Origin: a bacterium
Lineage (GTDB): Bacteria; Bacillota; Bacilli; Lactobacillales; Streptococcaceae
Direction of reading: 5' to 3'
DNA: 47,722 nucleotides
Assembly: GCA_905221295.1 (NCBI GenBank)
Contig: CAJNCP010000011.1
Span: 1-47,722, forward strand
The notes beneath the pieces were generated by a model that was given only the letters and a program-made list of their open reading frames with translations, was not told the origin of the DNA and ran no database searches. Position numbers and translations under genes: made by a program. Of this stretch, positions 1 to 8,591 are shown piece by piece; position 1 is the stretch's first letter; the number at the start of each line of letters is the position of its first letter.

Positions 1-777
1 TCTTTATTCTTGTACTCAACTGTGACATCACCATATTTCTTAGCTGGTGTGTCTGGAACAAGATCATAGTAGTAAACGATATTGGTATTGCCTTCTACCA
101 CTTTACCAGTTTCCGCTCCTTGAGTTGCGGTTGGATCCAGCTTGTACTTCTTGCCATCTACTACAGTAGTGATGGTATCCTTGCGTTGATCCGTAGTATC
201 ATAAGCCGTACCCACTTCAGAACGTGGTGTATCGGTCACTTTCGGTGCAATCGTCACGCCATCTTTGTTCTTGTACTCAACTGTGACATCACCATATTTC
301 TTAGCTGGTGTGTCTGGAACAAGATCATAGTAGTAGACGATATTGGTATTGCCTTCTACCACTTTACCAGTTTCAGCACCTTGGGTCGCTGTCAGATCCA
401 GCTTGTACTTCTTACCATCTACAGTAGTGATGGTATCCTTGCGTTGATCCGTAGTATCATAGTCAGTACCCACTTCAGAACGCGGTGTGTCCGTCACTTT
501 CGGTGCAATCGTCACGCCGTCTTTGTTCTTGTACTCAACTGTGACATCACCATATTTCTTTTCTACCGGCTTTTCAACTTTGTCATAAATATAGACAACA
601 CGAGTTGTTCCTTCGACAACCTGACCGCTCTCATGACCTTGTGTAGCTGTGGGGTCAATACGGTAACTTGTTCCATCAGCTGTGGTGATTGTAGACGGTT
701 TGTGATCAGTCGTGTCGTAAGCCGTTCCGACTGATGTGTCTGGTGTATCTACGACACGCGGAGAAATGGTGTTGCCT
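1..777 (-). repeat. Tandem MucBP coding repeats, 258-261 bp units
   Basis: Three consecutive units are visible: 1-261, 262-519 and 520-777. The first two are nearly identical at DNA level; unit 1 has one extra codon (a second Val before DGKKY). Unit 3 is clearly diverged, and a further degenerate copy lies upstream in the protein. All length differences are multiples of three, so the frame is kept. More copies probably lie beyond the left edge. Confidence 0.9.
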
Positions 778-2528
778 TGCTTATCTTGGTAATCAACAAC
801 AACATTACCTTTTACTTCGGTATAGTAGTTTGCTACGTTTGTCGTACCTAATTTTACTTTACCTGTTGTATTATTAGTTGATGACACATATTTATAGACC
901 TTGCCATCTGCTGTTGTGATTCTGTCTTGGTGTGTTGTTGTGTAGTCTTCGCCAACAGGAGTTCCTGTAGGTTTAATTGTTTGAGTATTGGTTAGTTTAG
1001 TAGTAGTCCCTTGAATATAGTTATCAAGTACGACATTCCCTGCAAGATTATATTCAACTAGATTGTATTCAAGATCTGGTTTTACAAGTGTAAAGCGAGA
1101 TGGTAATTTACTTGTAAGAGCTAGCCAATAACCTCTGTCCCATTGAGACTTCCGTTGCATCACAAAAGAGATGGTATCTCCGCTTTCTGCTACACCAGCA
1201 ATCCCCATCTTATAGAAATTTGGATCATCATAATCATCTTTAATATTGCTAGTTGGAGTAGTTGCCGCTAAACGTCCATCGGCTTGTTTTTCAACCAAAG
1301 AACCGGTAATCTTTACTGGACGGAAATTATAATCCGTTATACTTTCTTCATGCTTTAGACCAGCTAACCTACCCGTAGTAGGTTCTGTTTTCGTTAAACT
1401 CGTCATGGCTAAAATAGCCGGATTCGTCTTTGTAAATTGGATTGGATTACCATCGGCATCATAAAAGCGAATATTTACACGATATCTAGATGGTTGATTG
1501 ATGTTATAAAAAGTATAAATACCTTTTGTTGGATCTTTCTCCGCAAAGCCAACAATACCAGTCCCACCACTTAAGTTTGTAACCTCATAAATTACCTTAG
1601 AAATTTTCTGTCCATTATAAGTCGAATTCTGAAGATTGGTATAAGTAGCAGTGATAGTCTGTCCGTTTTCAATTTTCGGAATAACAAAATTACTTCCACC
1701 ACCTGAAAGCGTCGTCGTAAATGGTGCTACTGGGTTAGAACCAAATGTCCCACCACCTGCTACATATTCTTCATAGGACTGTGCTTTAGGCATATCCTTT
1801 TGCCCATACTCTGTAGCACCACTAATAGATAGTTTTCCATTAGGTTCGTTTTCAAATTTCAAGCCTTGGTGAACTACTTCACTCAGATGACCGGCAGTAC
1901 CCACATTTTCCTGAGCTTTTTTCAAATCAAGTTTGTAGGCATCTACCCCTGTCTTGATACGAGTTGCTTGTGTTTCCTCAAGAGTGTTGGCAAGATCCTT
2001 TTTAGCATCTGACTCTATTTGGTTATTTGCTGTTCCAATATTTTCTGTTGGCTTTTGTTTTACATCAATGTTATAACCTTTTGCTTCAGAAACAGCATCT
2101 TTCAACTTTTGATTTTCAACAGTAACTTTTGACTCTGCAGACTCAGCCGGAGCGGCCTGTGCTGCTGGAGCGGCCTGTGCTGCTGCAGGTGCAGTGTAAG
2201 TTACAGGGGTTGTGTCACTAGCCGAAGAAGCAGCTGGAGCTGGAGTTGTTTCAGATGCTGGAGCAGTATAAGTTGCTGGCGTTTCAGATGTTGGGGTAGC
2301 TGGGACTATAGTCGCAGTTGAAGCGCCTTGAGTTCCTTCTGCCACCCTACTATCTATCGCTGCAGGCTGTGAAGCCGTTGGATCAGAAGATGATACTTCA
2401 TCTGCCGATACTGTTTTGTTATTACTAAACATAGCAATGGCGCCAAGAGCAATGACTCCAATTGTGCCATATACTTTATTTTTACGAATAGAACCGTGAC
2501 CTTTTGTCTCGCTATTGTGATTGAACAT
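1..2528 (-). CDS. MucBP-repeat cell-surface adhesin, C-terminus outside window
   Basis: Partial gene: 842 codons are visible and the open frame runs off the left edge. The N-terminus has a SIRK-type export signal (GSIRKNKVYG, residues 12-21), a hydrophobic stretch and a likely cleavage after SADE near residue 42. An Ala/Pro/Thr/Ser-rich stalk follows (about 45-115), then a short charged segment, then a large beta-type region (about 190-510) that I do not assign firmly; it may be an adhesin head. From about residue 515 there are tandem MucBP-like units of about 86 residues (VEYKNKDG, DTTDQRKDTITT, YYYDLVPD). Family knowledge suggests binding to mucin or host glycoprotein, and a sortase LPXTG anchor would be expected beyond the edge. 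Start chosen at 2528 because AAGGAAGG lies at good distance upstream; an in-frame ATG at 2546 overlaps that site. Function is inferred from domains only. Confidence 0.85.
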   Translation of the reverse strand, partial: MFNHNSETKGHGSIRKNKVYGTIGVIALGAIAMFSNNKTVSADEVSSSDPTASQPAAIDSRVAEGTQGASTATIVPATPTSETPATYTAPASETTPAPAASSASDTTPVTYTAPAAAQAAPAAQAAPAESAESKVTVENQKLKDAVSEAKGYNIDVKQKPTENIGTANNQIESDAKKDLANTLEETQATRIKTGVDAYKLDLKKAQENVGTAGHLSEVVHQGLKFENEPNGKLSISGATEYGQKDMPKAQSYEEYVAGGGTFGSNPVAPFTTTLSGGGSNFVIPKIENGQTITATYTNLQNSTYNGQKISKVIYEVTNLSGGTGIVGFAEKDPTKGIYTFYNINQPSRYRVNIRFYDADGNPIQFTKTNPAILAMTSLTKTEPTTGRLAGLKHEESITDYNFRPVKITGSLVEKQADGRLAATTPTSNIKDDYDDPNFYKMGIAGVAESGDTISFVMQRKSQWDRGYWLALTSKLPSRFTLVKPDLEYNLVEYNLAGNVVLDNYIQGTTTKLTNTQTIKPTGTPVGEDYTTTHQDRITTADGKVYKYVSSTNNTTGKVKLGTTNVANYYTEVKGNVVVDYQDKQGNTISPRVVDTPDTSVGTAYDTTDHKPSTITTADGTSYRIDPTATQGHESGQVVEGTTRVVYIYDKVEKPVEKKYGDVTVEYKNKDGVTIAPKVTDTPRSEVGTDYDTTDQRKDTITTVDGKKYKLDLTATQGAETGKVVEGNTNIVYYYDLVPDTPAKKYGDVTVEYKNKDGVTIAPKVTDTPRSEVGTAYDTTDQRKDTITTVVDGKKYKLDPTATQGAETGKVVEGNTNIVYYYDLVPDTPAKKYGDVTVEYKNK

Positions 2529-2626
2529 GCGCGTTCCTTCCTTCATTTTTATAATTAACGTATTATTCATTGTTCTCTCAAAGGATTGATTCATTTAACC
2601 CTAATAATGATAAAATGAACAGACCG

Positions 2627-2678
2627 ATTATTGCAAAAAAGAGTCGTTGGCTCGACAATCTCTTTTTTTTGCAATAAT
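2627..2678. terminator. Bidirectional hairpin terminator upstream of the adhesin gene
   Basis: Inverted repeat with arms 2627-2643 and 2660-2678. The inner stem is GAGTCG/CGAC..CTC around a TTGGCT loop. A-runs on one side and T-runs on the other give a U-tract on either strand. It lies between the orphan transcription unit (2827-3183) and the adhesin start, so it would insulate the adhesin promoter from leftward read-through. Confidence 0.6.
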
Positions 2679-2796
2679 ACAAACTTTTCACCAATAAACT
2701 TAACAGCCCCAACATTATCGACTTAACCAGCCACTTGTGCTAGTAGAACGACTGATTTAGAACCATCAAATTTTAGACAATAGTACAATCCTTATA

Positions 2797-2817
2797 GATT
2801 TCGATGACATCGAAATC
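2797..2817. repeat. Perfect 21-bp palindrome
   Basis: GATTTCGATG and CATCGAAATC form perfect 10-bp arms around one central base. No T-run follows immediately on either side, so an operator is as likely as a terminator. It sits just downstream (minus strand) of the terminator of the orphan transcription unit and about 270 bp upstream of the adhesin gene. Confidence 0.6.
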
Positions 2818-2826
2818 TTGACACAT

Positions 2827-2863
2827 AAAAACCGAAAGTCTTTCTCTCACCAGAAAGAACCGG
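2827..2863 (-). terminator. Rho-independent terminator of the orphan transcription unit
   Basis: On the minus strand CCGG, a perfect TCTTTCT/AGAAAGA stem around loop GGTGAG, an internal bulge, then CGG and TTTTT. It would end a transcript started from the promoter at 3155-3183 after roughly 310-320 nt. Confidence 0.6.
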
Positions 2864-2931
2864 CATTAGCTTCTATAGGTATGCTGGTTTTATCGACGCA
2901 ACACCCGATTGTACTAGGTCGCTGGCATTTT

Positions 2932-3087
2932 CTAAATGTTTGATAACGCAGAGATCGTCTCATTGTTCACTGTTTCCAAATTGCTTGGGTCCCACACATC
3001 ACGAGCCAATAGAGGACTATCTCCCACTGCAAACATCAAAACCCTTGTCATGGTTAGAAAAAAATCATTTTTCTCGTCATAAAACAT
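2932..3087 (-). CDS. Possible 51-codon small protein in an orphan transcription unit
   Basis: I do not recognise the product. The frame starts MFYDEKNDFF, ends ISALSNI and stops at TAG. It lies between a strong promoter (3155-3183) and a terminator (2827-2863), so the region is probably transcribed. The G-rich Shine-Dalgarno (AGGGGGGG) directly abuts this ATG, which is poor spacing. The same site is well placed (about 7 nt) for a second ATG at 3080, in another frame, which opens only eight codons (MTRKMIFF, stop). The real product may therefore be the 8-residue peptide, a translationally coupled pair, or only an RNA. No signal peptide or membrane segment is convincing. Confidence 0.3.
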   Translation of the reverse strand: MFYDEKNDFFLTMTRVLMFAVGDSPLLARDVWDPSNLETVNNETISALSNI

Positions 3088-3154
3088 CCCCCCCTATTTT
3101 CAAGAATAGATATATACATTACTACAGTAACAGTATAAAATATCACTTACTTTA

Positions 3155-3183
3155 ATAATAATAGTATTTTTATAATTTGTCAA
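3155..3183 (-). promoter_or_regulatory. Strong sigma-A promoter of the orphan transcription unit
   Basis: TTGACA at 3178-3183, a 17-bp spacer and TATTAT at 3155-3160 on the minus strand. The -35 is perfect and spacing ideal. The next 70 bases contain no long frame but end in the G-rich ribosome-binding site at about 3088-3095. Confidence 0.7.
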
Positions 3184-3780
3184 ATTAAACACGTACTTTA
3201 TCTAAAGATTGTGTAAAAAATGTCATGAAAACACTTAAAAACATGTGCTTTTTTACCCCTCCTAATATATTAAGGCGGCGTATTCTCTGATTCAACATAT
3301 AAACAGACAAAAATAAAGTGGTTTGACGCAATTTCATAAAGAACATATAAACCACCTTTGTCCTTTTACTACAATTTCTGTCTTGTATCATTTTTTCCTG
3401 ATAAGAGTTCTTTTATATCTAATTTTCAACTTGTAGAATTAGAATACCAAGACCTTGGTTATATCCTTCTGATTTTAATAACTGGGTGGTTTGCACTCAA
3501 GTAAACAGAATTTATAATATATTTTACAGTAAATAAAAGCTATAATCAATATGCCTAAAAAGTTTGTCACAACCCTATAGAGGGGGAAACAGCAGATTAT
3601 TGACGTTTACAATACTGCGAAAAGGTGTAATGAGATTTTTAGAGAATGCAATCTTACTTCTTAAACATTTAAAATAGCAATGATTATAACACAAAAAGAA
3701 GAACAAGCGATGTCAGCAAGGAGAAATATCACATTTCCCTCATACATGCCCTCTTGGGTATTCCTTAAAGAACAAAATGA
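3184..3780. other. Non-coding stretch between the orphan unit and tsf
   Basis: AT-rich and without a convincing gene. Noted inside: a 14-bp palindrome ACCAAGACCTTGGT at 3446-3459, and a minus-strand AGGAGGGG about 11 nt before an ATG that opens 18 codons ending just upstream of the orphan promoter. No clear terminator for tsf was found; only weak hairpin potential (GAAAT/ATTTC near 3725-3740). Confidence 0.5.
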
Positions 3781-4821
3781 TTAGTTATTCAAGGCTGCTG
3801 CCATTGTAGCTGCAACTTCTGCTTCGAAGTCGTTCGCAGCTTTTTCGATACCTTCACCAACTTCAAAGCGAGCAAACTCGACTACTGAAGCGTTTACTGA
3901 TTCAAGGTAAGCTTCAACTGTCTTGCTGTCATCCATGATGTATACTTGTGCAAGAAGTGTGTATGCTTGGTCAACTTTAGTGTTGTCAAGCATGAAGCGG
4001 TCCATTTTACCTGGGATGATTTTGTCCCAGATTTTTTCTGGTTTGCCTTCTGCAGCCAACTCAGCTTTGATATCAGCTTCAGCTTGAGCAATCACTTCAT
4101 CAGTCAATTGTGCTTTTGATCCATACTTCAAGTGTGGAAGAGCTGGTTTACCAACCATTGCACGACTTTCGTTGTCTTGATCAATTACGTGGTTCAATTG
4201 TGCTAACTCATCTTTAACGAATTGCTCATCCAATTCTTTGTAAGAAAGAACTGTTGGTTTCATCGCAGCAATGTGCATTGAGATTTGTTTAGCAAGAGCT
4301 TCGTCTCCACCTTCAATAACTGAGATAACACCGATACGACCACCATTGTGTTGGTAAGCTCCAAAGTGTTGTGCATCTGTTTTTTCGATCAAAGCAAAAC
4401 GACGGAATGAGATTTTTTCTCCAATAGTTGCAGTTGCAGACACATAAGCTGCTTCAAGAGTTTCACCTGAAGGCATTGTCAAAGCAAGTGCTTCTTCGTT
4501 GTTAGCGGGTTTTCCTTCAGCGATTACTTTAGCAGTTGCATTTACCAATTCAACGAATTGAGCATTTTTCGCAACGAAGTCAGTTTCAGCGTTTACTTCA
4601 ATTACTGCTGCAACGTTACCGTTAACATAAACACCAGTCAAACCTTCTGCAGCAACACGATCAGCTTTCTTAGCAGCTTTCGCCATACCTTTTTCACGAA
4701 GCAATTCAATCGCTTTTTCGATGTCACCGTCTGTTTCTACAAGCGCTTTTTTAGCGTCCATAACACCAGCACCAGATTTTTCACGCAACTCTTTTACGAG
4801 TTTAGCTGTAATTTCTGCCAT
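3781..4821 (-). CDS. tsf: Elongation factor Ts
   Basis: EF-Ts is the cytoplasmic guanine-nucleotide exchange factor that recycles EF-Tu-GDP. The 346-residue protein begins with the UBA-like N-terminal domain ([20 protein letters not shown], residues 9-28), followed by the TDFVAKN motif of the core dimerisation region near residue 80 and the C-terminal module. Length matches streptococcal EF-Ts. ATG at 4821 is preceded by AGGAG. It follows rpsB in the same direction, separated by a 78-bp spacer that holds a GC-rich hairpin, so expression is probably coupled to S2 but may be reduced by partial termination. Identification is secure. Confidence 0.98.
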   Translation of the reverse strand: MAEITAKLVKELREKSGAGVMDAKKALVETDGDIEKAIELLREKGMAKAAKKADRVAAEGLTGVYVNGNVAAVIEVNAETDFVAKNAQFVELVNATAKVIAEGKPANNEEALALTMPSGETLEAAYVSATATIGEKISFRRFALIEKTDAQHFGAYQHNGGRIGVISVIEGGDEALAKQISMHIAAMKPTVLSYKELDEQFVKDELAQLNHVIDQDNESRAMVGKPALPHLKYGSKAQLTDEVIAQAEADIKAELAAEGKPEKIWDKIIPGKMDRFMLDNTKVDQAYTLLAQVYIMDDSKTVEAYLESVNASVVEFARFEVGEGIEKAANDFEAEVAATMAAALNN

Positions 4822-4845
4822 TTTGATTCTCCTATATTTTTTAAA

Positions 4846-4879
4846 AATAGGAGAGCTGGGCTACGCCCCGCCCTCCTAG
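4846..4879 (-). terminator. Intercistronic hairpin between rpsB and tsf
   Basis: On the minus strand TAGGAG..GGGC and GCCC..CTCCTA form an imperfect GC-rich hairpin followed by TTTTT, and then the tsf ribosome-binding site. It could act as a leaky terminator or processing site that sets the S2 to EF-Ts ratio. Confidence 0.5.
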
Positions 4880-4899
4880 GTAATTACTATTTATATGAA

Positions 4900-5679
4900 T
4901 TAAGCGTTGTCGCCTTCTACAACTTCAACGATTTCTTCGATTGAGTCTGCTTGAGCTTCTGAAGCTGCAAATTCTGCTTCAACTGCTGCTGCATCTTCAC
5001 CTTGACGTCCTTCGATGATAGCGTCAGCCAATTTAGCTGTAATCAATTTAACCGCGCGGATAGCGTCATCGTTAGCTGGGATGATTACATCGATATCGTC
5101 TGGATCAGTGTTTGTGTCAACCATCGCTACAACTGGGATTCCCAATTTTTTAGCTTCTTTAACAGCGATTTGCTCTTTATGTGGGTCAACTACGTACATT
5201 ACATCTGGGATACGAGGCATGTCTTCGATACCACCCAAGAATTTTTCAAGACGTGCACGTTGTTTGTTAAGAAGTGCAACTTCTTTCTTAGGAAGAACGT
5301 CGAAGATTCCTTCTTCTTCCATGCGTTTGATTTCTTTCAAACGAGCAATACGTTTTTGGATAGTCCCCCAGTTAGTAAGAGTTCCACCCAACCAACGGTG
5401 GTTGATGAAATATTGACCTGAACGTACCGCTTCTTCAGCAACAGCGTCAGCAGCTTGTTTCTTAGTACCAACAAACAATACAACTGCATCGTTAGCTGCT
5501 GCATCACGCATAAAATCGTAAGCTTGGTCAGCGTATTTTACAGTTTGTTGCAAGTCGATAACGTGGATTCCGTTACGCTCAGTGAAGATGTATTTAGCCA
5601 TCTTAGGGTTCCAGCGACGAGTTTGGTGACCAAAGTGTACACCAGCCTCAAGAAGTTGTTTCATTGAAATTACTGCCAT
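4900..5679 (-). CDS. rpsB: 30S ribosomal protein S2
   Basis: S2 binds late to the head-body junction of the 30S subunit and is needed to recruit S1 or its equivalents. The sequence [19 protein letters not shown] and the core [19 protein letters not shown] are typical. The 259 residues equal the usual streptococcal length. The open frame extends upstream to 5754, but ATG at 5679 has AGGAG in the right place and starts the conserved N-terminus, so the extension is leader sequence. The C-terminal tail is acidic ([12 protein letters not shown]). First gene of the rpsB-tsf pair, driven by the promoter at 5795-5823. Confidence 0.98.
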   Translation of the reverse strand: MAVISMKQLLEAGVHFGHQTRRWNPKMAKYIFTERNGIHVIDLQQTVKYADQAYDFMRDAAANDAVVLFVGTKKQAADAVAEEAVRSGQYFINHRWLGGTLTNWGTIQKRIARLKEIKRMEEEGIFDVLPKKEVALLNKQRARLEKFLGGIEDMPRIPDVMYVVDPHKEQIAVKEAKKLGIPVVAMVDTNTDPDDIDVIIPANDDAIRAVKLITAKLADAIIEGRQGEDAAAVEAEFAASEAQADSIEEIVEVVEGDNA

Positions 5680-5794
5680 GAGTATTTCTCCTTTTTGTTT
5701 TTTCCTCTTCTCGATTTCAACTTGCAAAACGACCCAAGGGCAACAGTTCCACAATTCATCAAGAATGAGTATTATCGTTTACACGACAAGTTAC

Positions 5795-5823
5795 ATTTTA
5801 CCATATTTTATTAATATTTTCAA
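5795..5823 (-). promoter_or_regulatory. rpsB promoter
   Basis: TTGAAA at 5818-5823, 17-bp spacer, TAAAAT at 5795-5800 with a TGG extension (extended -10). It leaves an untranslated leader of about 110 nt before rpsB. Confidence 0.7.
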
Positions 5824-5855
5824 GTGTTTTTGCTAGTTTTTGACCTAACTTAAAA

Positions 5856-5891
5856 CTAAAAAAAGAAAAGAGACTCAAATCGAGCCTCTTT
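5856..5891 (-). terminator. pcsB terminator
   Basis: Arms 5867-5876 and 5882-5891 (AAAGAGGCTC/GAGTCTCTTT on the minus strand, one mismatch) followed by TTCTTTTTTT. Placed just 3' of pcsB and upstream of the rpsB promoter. Confidence 0.8.
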
Positions 5892-5901
5892 ATTTGGTTC
5901 A

Positions 5902-7125
5902 TTAGTTTGGATAGATGTATGTTACGTAACCTTCAGAAGTTGTAGTTGGGTTAAACCATCCACGTTTGTTTCCGATTGTACGATCTCCACCGTAGTTTGA
6001 TTCTGATACTTGGATACGAGATGATGATGAAACTGCTGTAACAACCGCTACGTGTCCATAACCACCATCATTCCAACATGCAATCGCACCAACTTGTGGA
6101 GTTGATCCTGTACGGAATCCTGCTGCAGCTGCACTTGTTGCCCACTGAGCTCCATTACCCCAGTAGTCTCCAGCCCAAGGTGCCAATGTTTTAGCTCCCC
6201 AAGTACATTCACCAGTTGGGTAACTTGATGCATTTGAGCTATATGTTGGACGTTGTCTAGCAGGAGTTGGAGTTGGAGTTGGAGCAGGTGCTGGAGTGTA
6301 GCTTGAATCCTCATCATCAGATGTTGATGTTGATGTCGCTTGTACTTGAGCAGAGAAGCTTGTATTTCCTGAAGCAACTACTGATTGTTGTTGGCTTGCT
6401 TGACGAGCTTTGTAAGCTGCTTCTGCTTCAGCCGCTGCTTTTGCTTCTGCTTCTGCAGTTGCTTTTTGTTCTAGCAAAGTAGCTTTTTCGCCTTCTGCAG
6501 TTGCTTTCTCAGCAGCAAGATTCAACTCAGCAACTTTCAACTCAGCTTGCTTTGTTGTCAATGTTTGTGCATCGTCAGCAAGAGTTTGTTGGTTGGCAAT
6601 TACGGTATTGATAGCTTCGTTATTCGCAACTTGTTTTTCAGCAATTGATTTTTTATCAGCCTTTTGTTGTTCCAACATTTTGTTGTTAGCTGATACAATC
6701 TCGCTCATAGCTGCAACGCGTGAAATAGCTTCAGTAATTGATTTTGAGTTTACAATTGTGTTGATGTAGCTTGTTGCAGTACCGTTTGTTTGTGCGCTAC
6801 GTGCTTGTTTTTCTAATGAGTCATTACGAGCAACAATATTCTTAGAAAGCTCTGTAATTTCTCCTTCAAGTTTCTTAGACTCAGCTTGAAGTGTTTCATT
6901 TTCAGCTTGCAAGCTTGCTTGTTGTGTTTGAATAGCTGTAACTTGCGTTTGGATTTCATCTACTTCTTTTTGAGCTTCTTTTTGTTTAGCTGACAAGTCA
7001 CTAATTTTACTATCTTGAGCAGCAATTTTTTCATCAGTTGTTTCTGCACGAACAGTTGTCAATACTGCCGTTTGTGAGACCAATACTGTACTTAACAAAA
7101 GTGACGCTAAGATTTTTTTCTTCAT
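5902..7125 (-). CDS. pcsB: PcsB, secreted CHAP-domain cell-division hydrolase
   Basis: Peptidoglycan hydrolase that splits the septum, activated through contact with the FtsEX complex (known for the pneumococcal protein). Residues 1-27 are a signal peptide ending VRA. Residues about 30-250 are a long coiled coil with Lys/Glu/Gln/Ala heptads. A Thr/Pro-rich linker follows (about 255-300). The CHAP domain (about 303-405) has catalytic Cys307 in GECTWG and His358 in GYGHVAVV. Pneumococcal PcsB is 392 residues with C292 and H343; here both residues are shifted by 15, so the extra length lies before CHAP, in the linker. A WalR-type site is upstream, in line with the known WalKR control of pcsB. 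Monocistronic by terminator and promoter. Confidence 0.97.
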   Translation of the reverse strand: MKKKILASLLLSTVLVSQTAVLTTVRAETTDEKIAAQDSKISDLSAKQKEAQKEVDEIQTQVTAIQTQQASLQAENETLQAESKKLEGEITELSKNIVARNDSLEKQARSAQTNGTATSYINTIVNSKSITEAISRVAAMSEIVSANNKMLEQQKADKKSIAEKQVANNEAINTVIANQQTLADDAQTLTTKQAELKVAELNLAAEKATAEGEKATLLEQKATAEAEAKAAAEAEAAYKARQASQQQSVVASGNTSFSAQVQATSTSTSDDEDSSYTPAPAPTPTPTPARQRPTYSSNASSYPTGECTWGAKTLAPWAGDYWGNGAQWATSAAAAGFRTGSTPQVGAIACWNDGGYGHVAVVTAVSSSSRIQVSESNYGGDRTIGNKRGWFNPTTTSEGYVTYIYPN

Positions 7126-7160
7126 ATTCTGTAGATACTCCTTCTATTTAAGACATTACT

Positions 7161-7166
7161 AGTATA
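7161..7166 (-). promoter_or_regulatory. pcsB -10 element
   Basis: TATACT on the minus strand, 35 bp before the start codon. No recognisable -35 at the expected distance, which fits an activator-dependent promoter using the WalR site about 20 bp upstream. Confidence 0.5.
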
Positions 7167-7187
7167 CCAAAAAAAGACATAATAAAT

Positions 7188-7204
7188 ATTACGCCTTTGT
7201 TACA
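7188..7204 (-). promoter_or_regulatory. WalR (VicR) binding site upstream of pcsB
   Basis: TGTAAC-5-CGTAAT on the minus strand, matching the WalR direct repeat TGTWAH-N5-TGTWAH with one mismatch. pcsB is a well-known member of the WalR regulon in streptococci. Confidence 0.65.
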
Positions 7205-7218
7205 TTTATATTTCTTTC

Positions 7219-7713
7219 TCATAGATAATATTTTTCAAAAATGTATTGGAAAATCACCATCCATAAGAAGTTCAGAATCATTGATGGGACAAGACTATAG
7301 ACAATGAAGACTGGCATAGAATCTACCGTCAATCCCACAGCCAAAGCAAGAAGATAACTCCCCATATCAAACAGAAAACTGATTACAATAATGGTCAACA
7401 TCCTTGTCCAACGATTCGTCAATATCACGCTGTTAAACTTATGGAGCGAAGCACCAATCAAGATAAACAAAAGCGTGGCAATTCCAATTAAGTGGAAAAA
7501 ATAAATATCGTAAACCAAACCCACTATACAACAATAGGCTAGATAGAGATACTCTGACACCTCGATTGTCTCAAATAAGAGAAACAAGAATAGAAAATGA
7601 CTGGCTAAATGAAAGTGGGGGAAGAAGGATCCCACCAATTGACCAATATGAGCATCAACTAGAACAACAACAGGGAGTAAAAAGAAAATACCAACTTGTT
7701 TAAACAGTCTCAT
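7219..7713 (-). CDS. mreD: Cell-shape protein MreD
   Basis: Small integral membrane protein of 164 residues, almost entirely hydrophobic with about five or six membrane segments. It works with MreC in peripheral peptidoglycan synthesis (elongasome) in ovoid streptococci, which lack MreB. It begins MRLFKQVGIFFLLP and lies only 2 bp after mreC, so the two are co-transcribed and probably translationally coupled. Assignment rests on size, topology and position next to mreC; MreD sequences are poorly conserved. Confidence 0.9.
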   Translation of the reverse strand: MRLFKQVGIFFLLPVVVLVDAHIGQLVGSFFPHFHLASHFLFLFLLFETIEVSEYLYLAYCCIVGLVYDIYFFHLIGIATLLFILIGASLHKFNSVILTNRWTRMLTIIVISFLFDMGSYLLALAVGLTVDSMPVFIVYSLVPSMILNFLWMVIFQYIFEKYYL

Positions 7714-7715
7714 TG

Positions 7716-8531
7716 CTAATTCCCCACTAACTCTACCACATGAAGATCTTTGGTGTCAGCACTCAACTTTACTGTTACCTCTCGCGTTAGATAATCACTG
7801 CTGTGCGTCGTGGCAACAACCTCACCAACAGGAATATCCTTAACATTAAAGTTTCCGAGCCCCCCTGTCGTCACCTTATCTCCCGCGCTAATGTCGCTAT
7901 TACTATTTAATTGACTAATTTTAAGCAGTTCTGTTTCCTTGTCATAACCAACGATGATTCCATAAATTTCAGTAGAACCATGCAGGATTTTAACGGAAAT
8001 TTTGTCGGAATTTTCAGTGTTTGTCAATAAGTTGACCGTTGTTGAGTGCTCCTCTACTTTTGAAACACTACCAATCAAGCCACCGTTTGCAATGACCAAC
8101 ATGTTTTCAGAAACTCCTTTTGAACTTCCCGCATCAATTGTTAATTCTTGCTTCCAAGACACTGGAGCTCGCATAATCACATCTGCTGCTAGGGTTTTTG
8201 TAGCCTGTAATTTTGACTTCATCTCTAGAAGCTGACGTAGTTGTTCATTTTCTGTTTTTAAACGTTCTGATTGATTAGACTCCACCTCTAATTGATAGAG
8301 TTGTTTTTTTAGACTTTCATTCTCATTGTAAGTCCGCGTCAAATGTCCCAAATCCGATTTGAAAGCATCAAACCACTGAAATGGTTTTTGAACAATTCTA
8401 TCCACTAAGGAAATGCCATCTCCTAATTTTGTCACAATAGCACTTGAATAGGTTGTCACTAATAGTACAGAAACTGCCAGAACTGTGACAAAAACGATGA
8501 TTAGATATTTTGATTTTTTAAAACGGTTCAT
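7716..8531 (-). CDS. mreC: Cell-shape protein MreC
   Basis: Bitopic elongasome protein of 271 residues. A short cytoplasmic tail (MNRFKKSKY) precedes one membrane helix (about 9-30). A coiled coil follows (about 70-110, NENESLKKQLYQLEVE), then the extracellular beta-domain with AGSSKGVSENMLVIANGGLIG and GDKVTTGGLG, the usual MreC signatures. It organises peripheral wall synthesis with MreD, RodZ and class B PBPs. The mreC-mreD pair lies between the ECF transporter genes and pcsB, all on the minus strand. rodZ is encoded in the same direction a few genes upstream. Confidence 0.95.
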   Translation of the reverse strand: MNRFKKSKYLIIVFVTVLAVSVLLVTTYSSAIVTKLGDGISLVDRIVQKPFQWFDAFKSDLGHLTRTYNENESLKKQLYQLEVESNQSERLKTENEQLRQLLEMKSKLQATKTLAADVIMRAPVSWKQELTIDAGSSKGVSENMLVIANGGLIGSVSKVEEHSTTVNLLTNTENSDKISVKILHGSTEIYGIIVGYDKETELLKISQLNSNSDISAGDKVTTGGLGNFNVKDIPVGEVVATTHSSDYLTREVTVKLSADTKDLHVVELVGN

Positions 8532-8591
8532 ATTCCTACCTTTTTACTAAAGATCTACTACTGTGATTTTTTTATAAATCTTACAAATCCA

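Noticed and set aside
120..734. Open frame of 204 codons on the plus strand
   Set aside because: It is the antisense shadow of the MucBP repeats; its apparent internal repeats only mirror those of the adhesin gene.
2940..3155. Plus-strand frame of 71 codons
   Set aside because: No ribosome-binding site or promoter, and composition is unlike a protein. It is antisense to the orphan transcription unit.
3185..3391. Minus-strand frame of 68 codons starting MIQDRNCSK
   Set aside because: Ribosome site is weak and the sequence is patchy. An inner ATG opening 18 codons has a better AGGAGGGG but at 11 nt distance. Neither is convincing.
3446..3459. Palindrome ACCAAGACCTTGGT
   Set aside because: Six-base arms are short enough to occur by chance, and no gene or promoter is placed next to it.
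5002..5421. Two overlapping plus-strand frames of 133-139 codons
   Set aside because: Antisense shadows of rpsB, produced by its biased codon use.
5680..5754. N-terminal extension of rpsB (25 codons)
   Set aside because: The conserved S2 N-terminus and the AGGAG site put the start at 5679; the extension lies in the untranslated leader.
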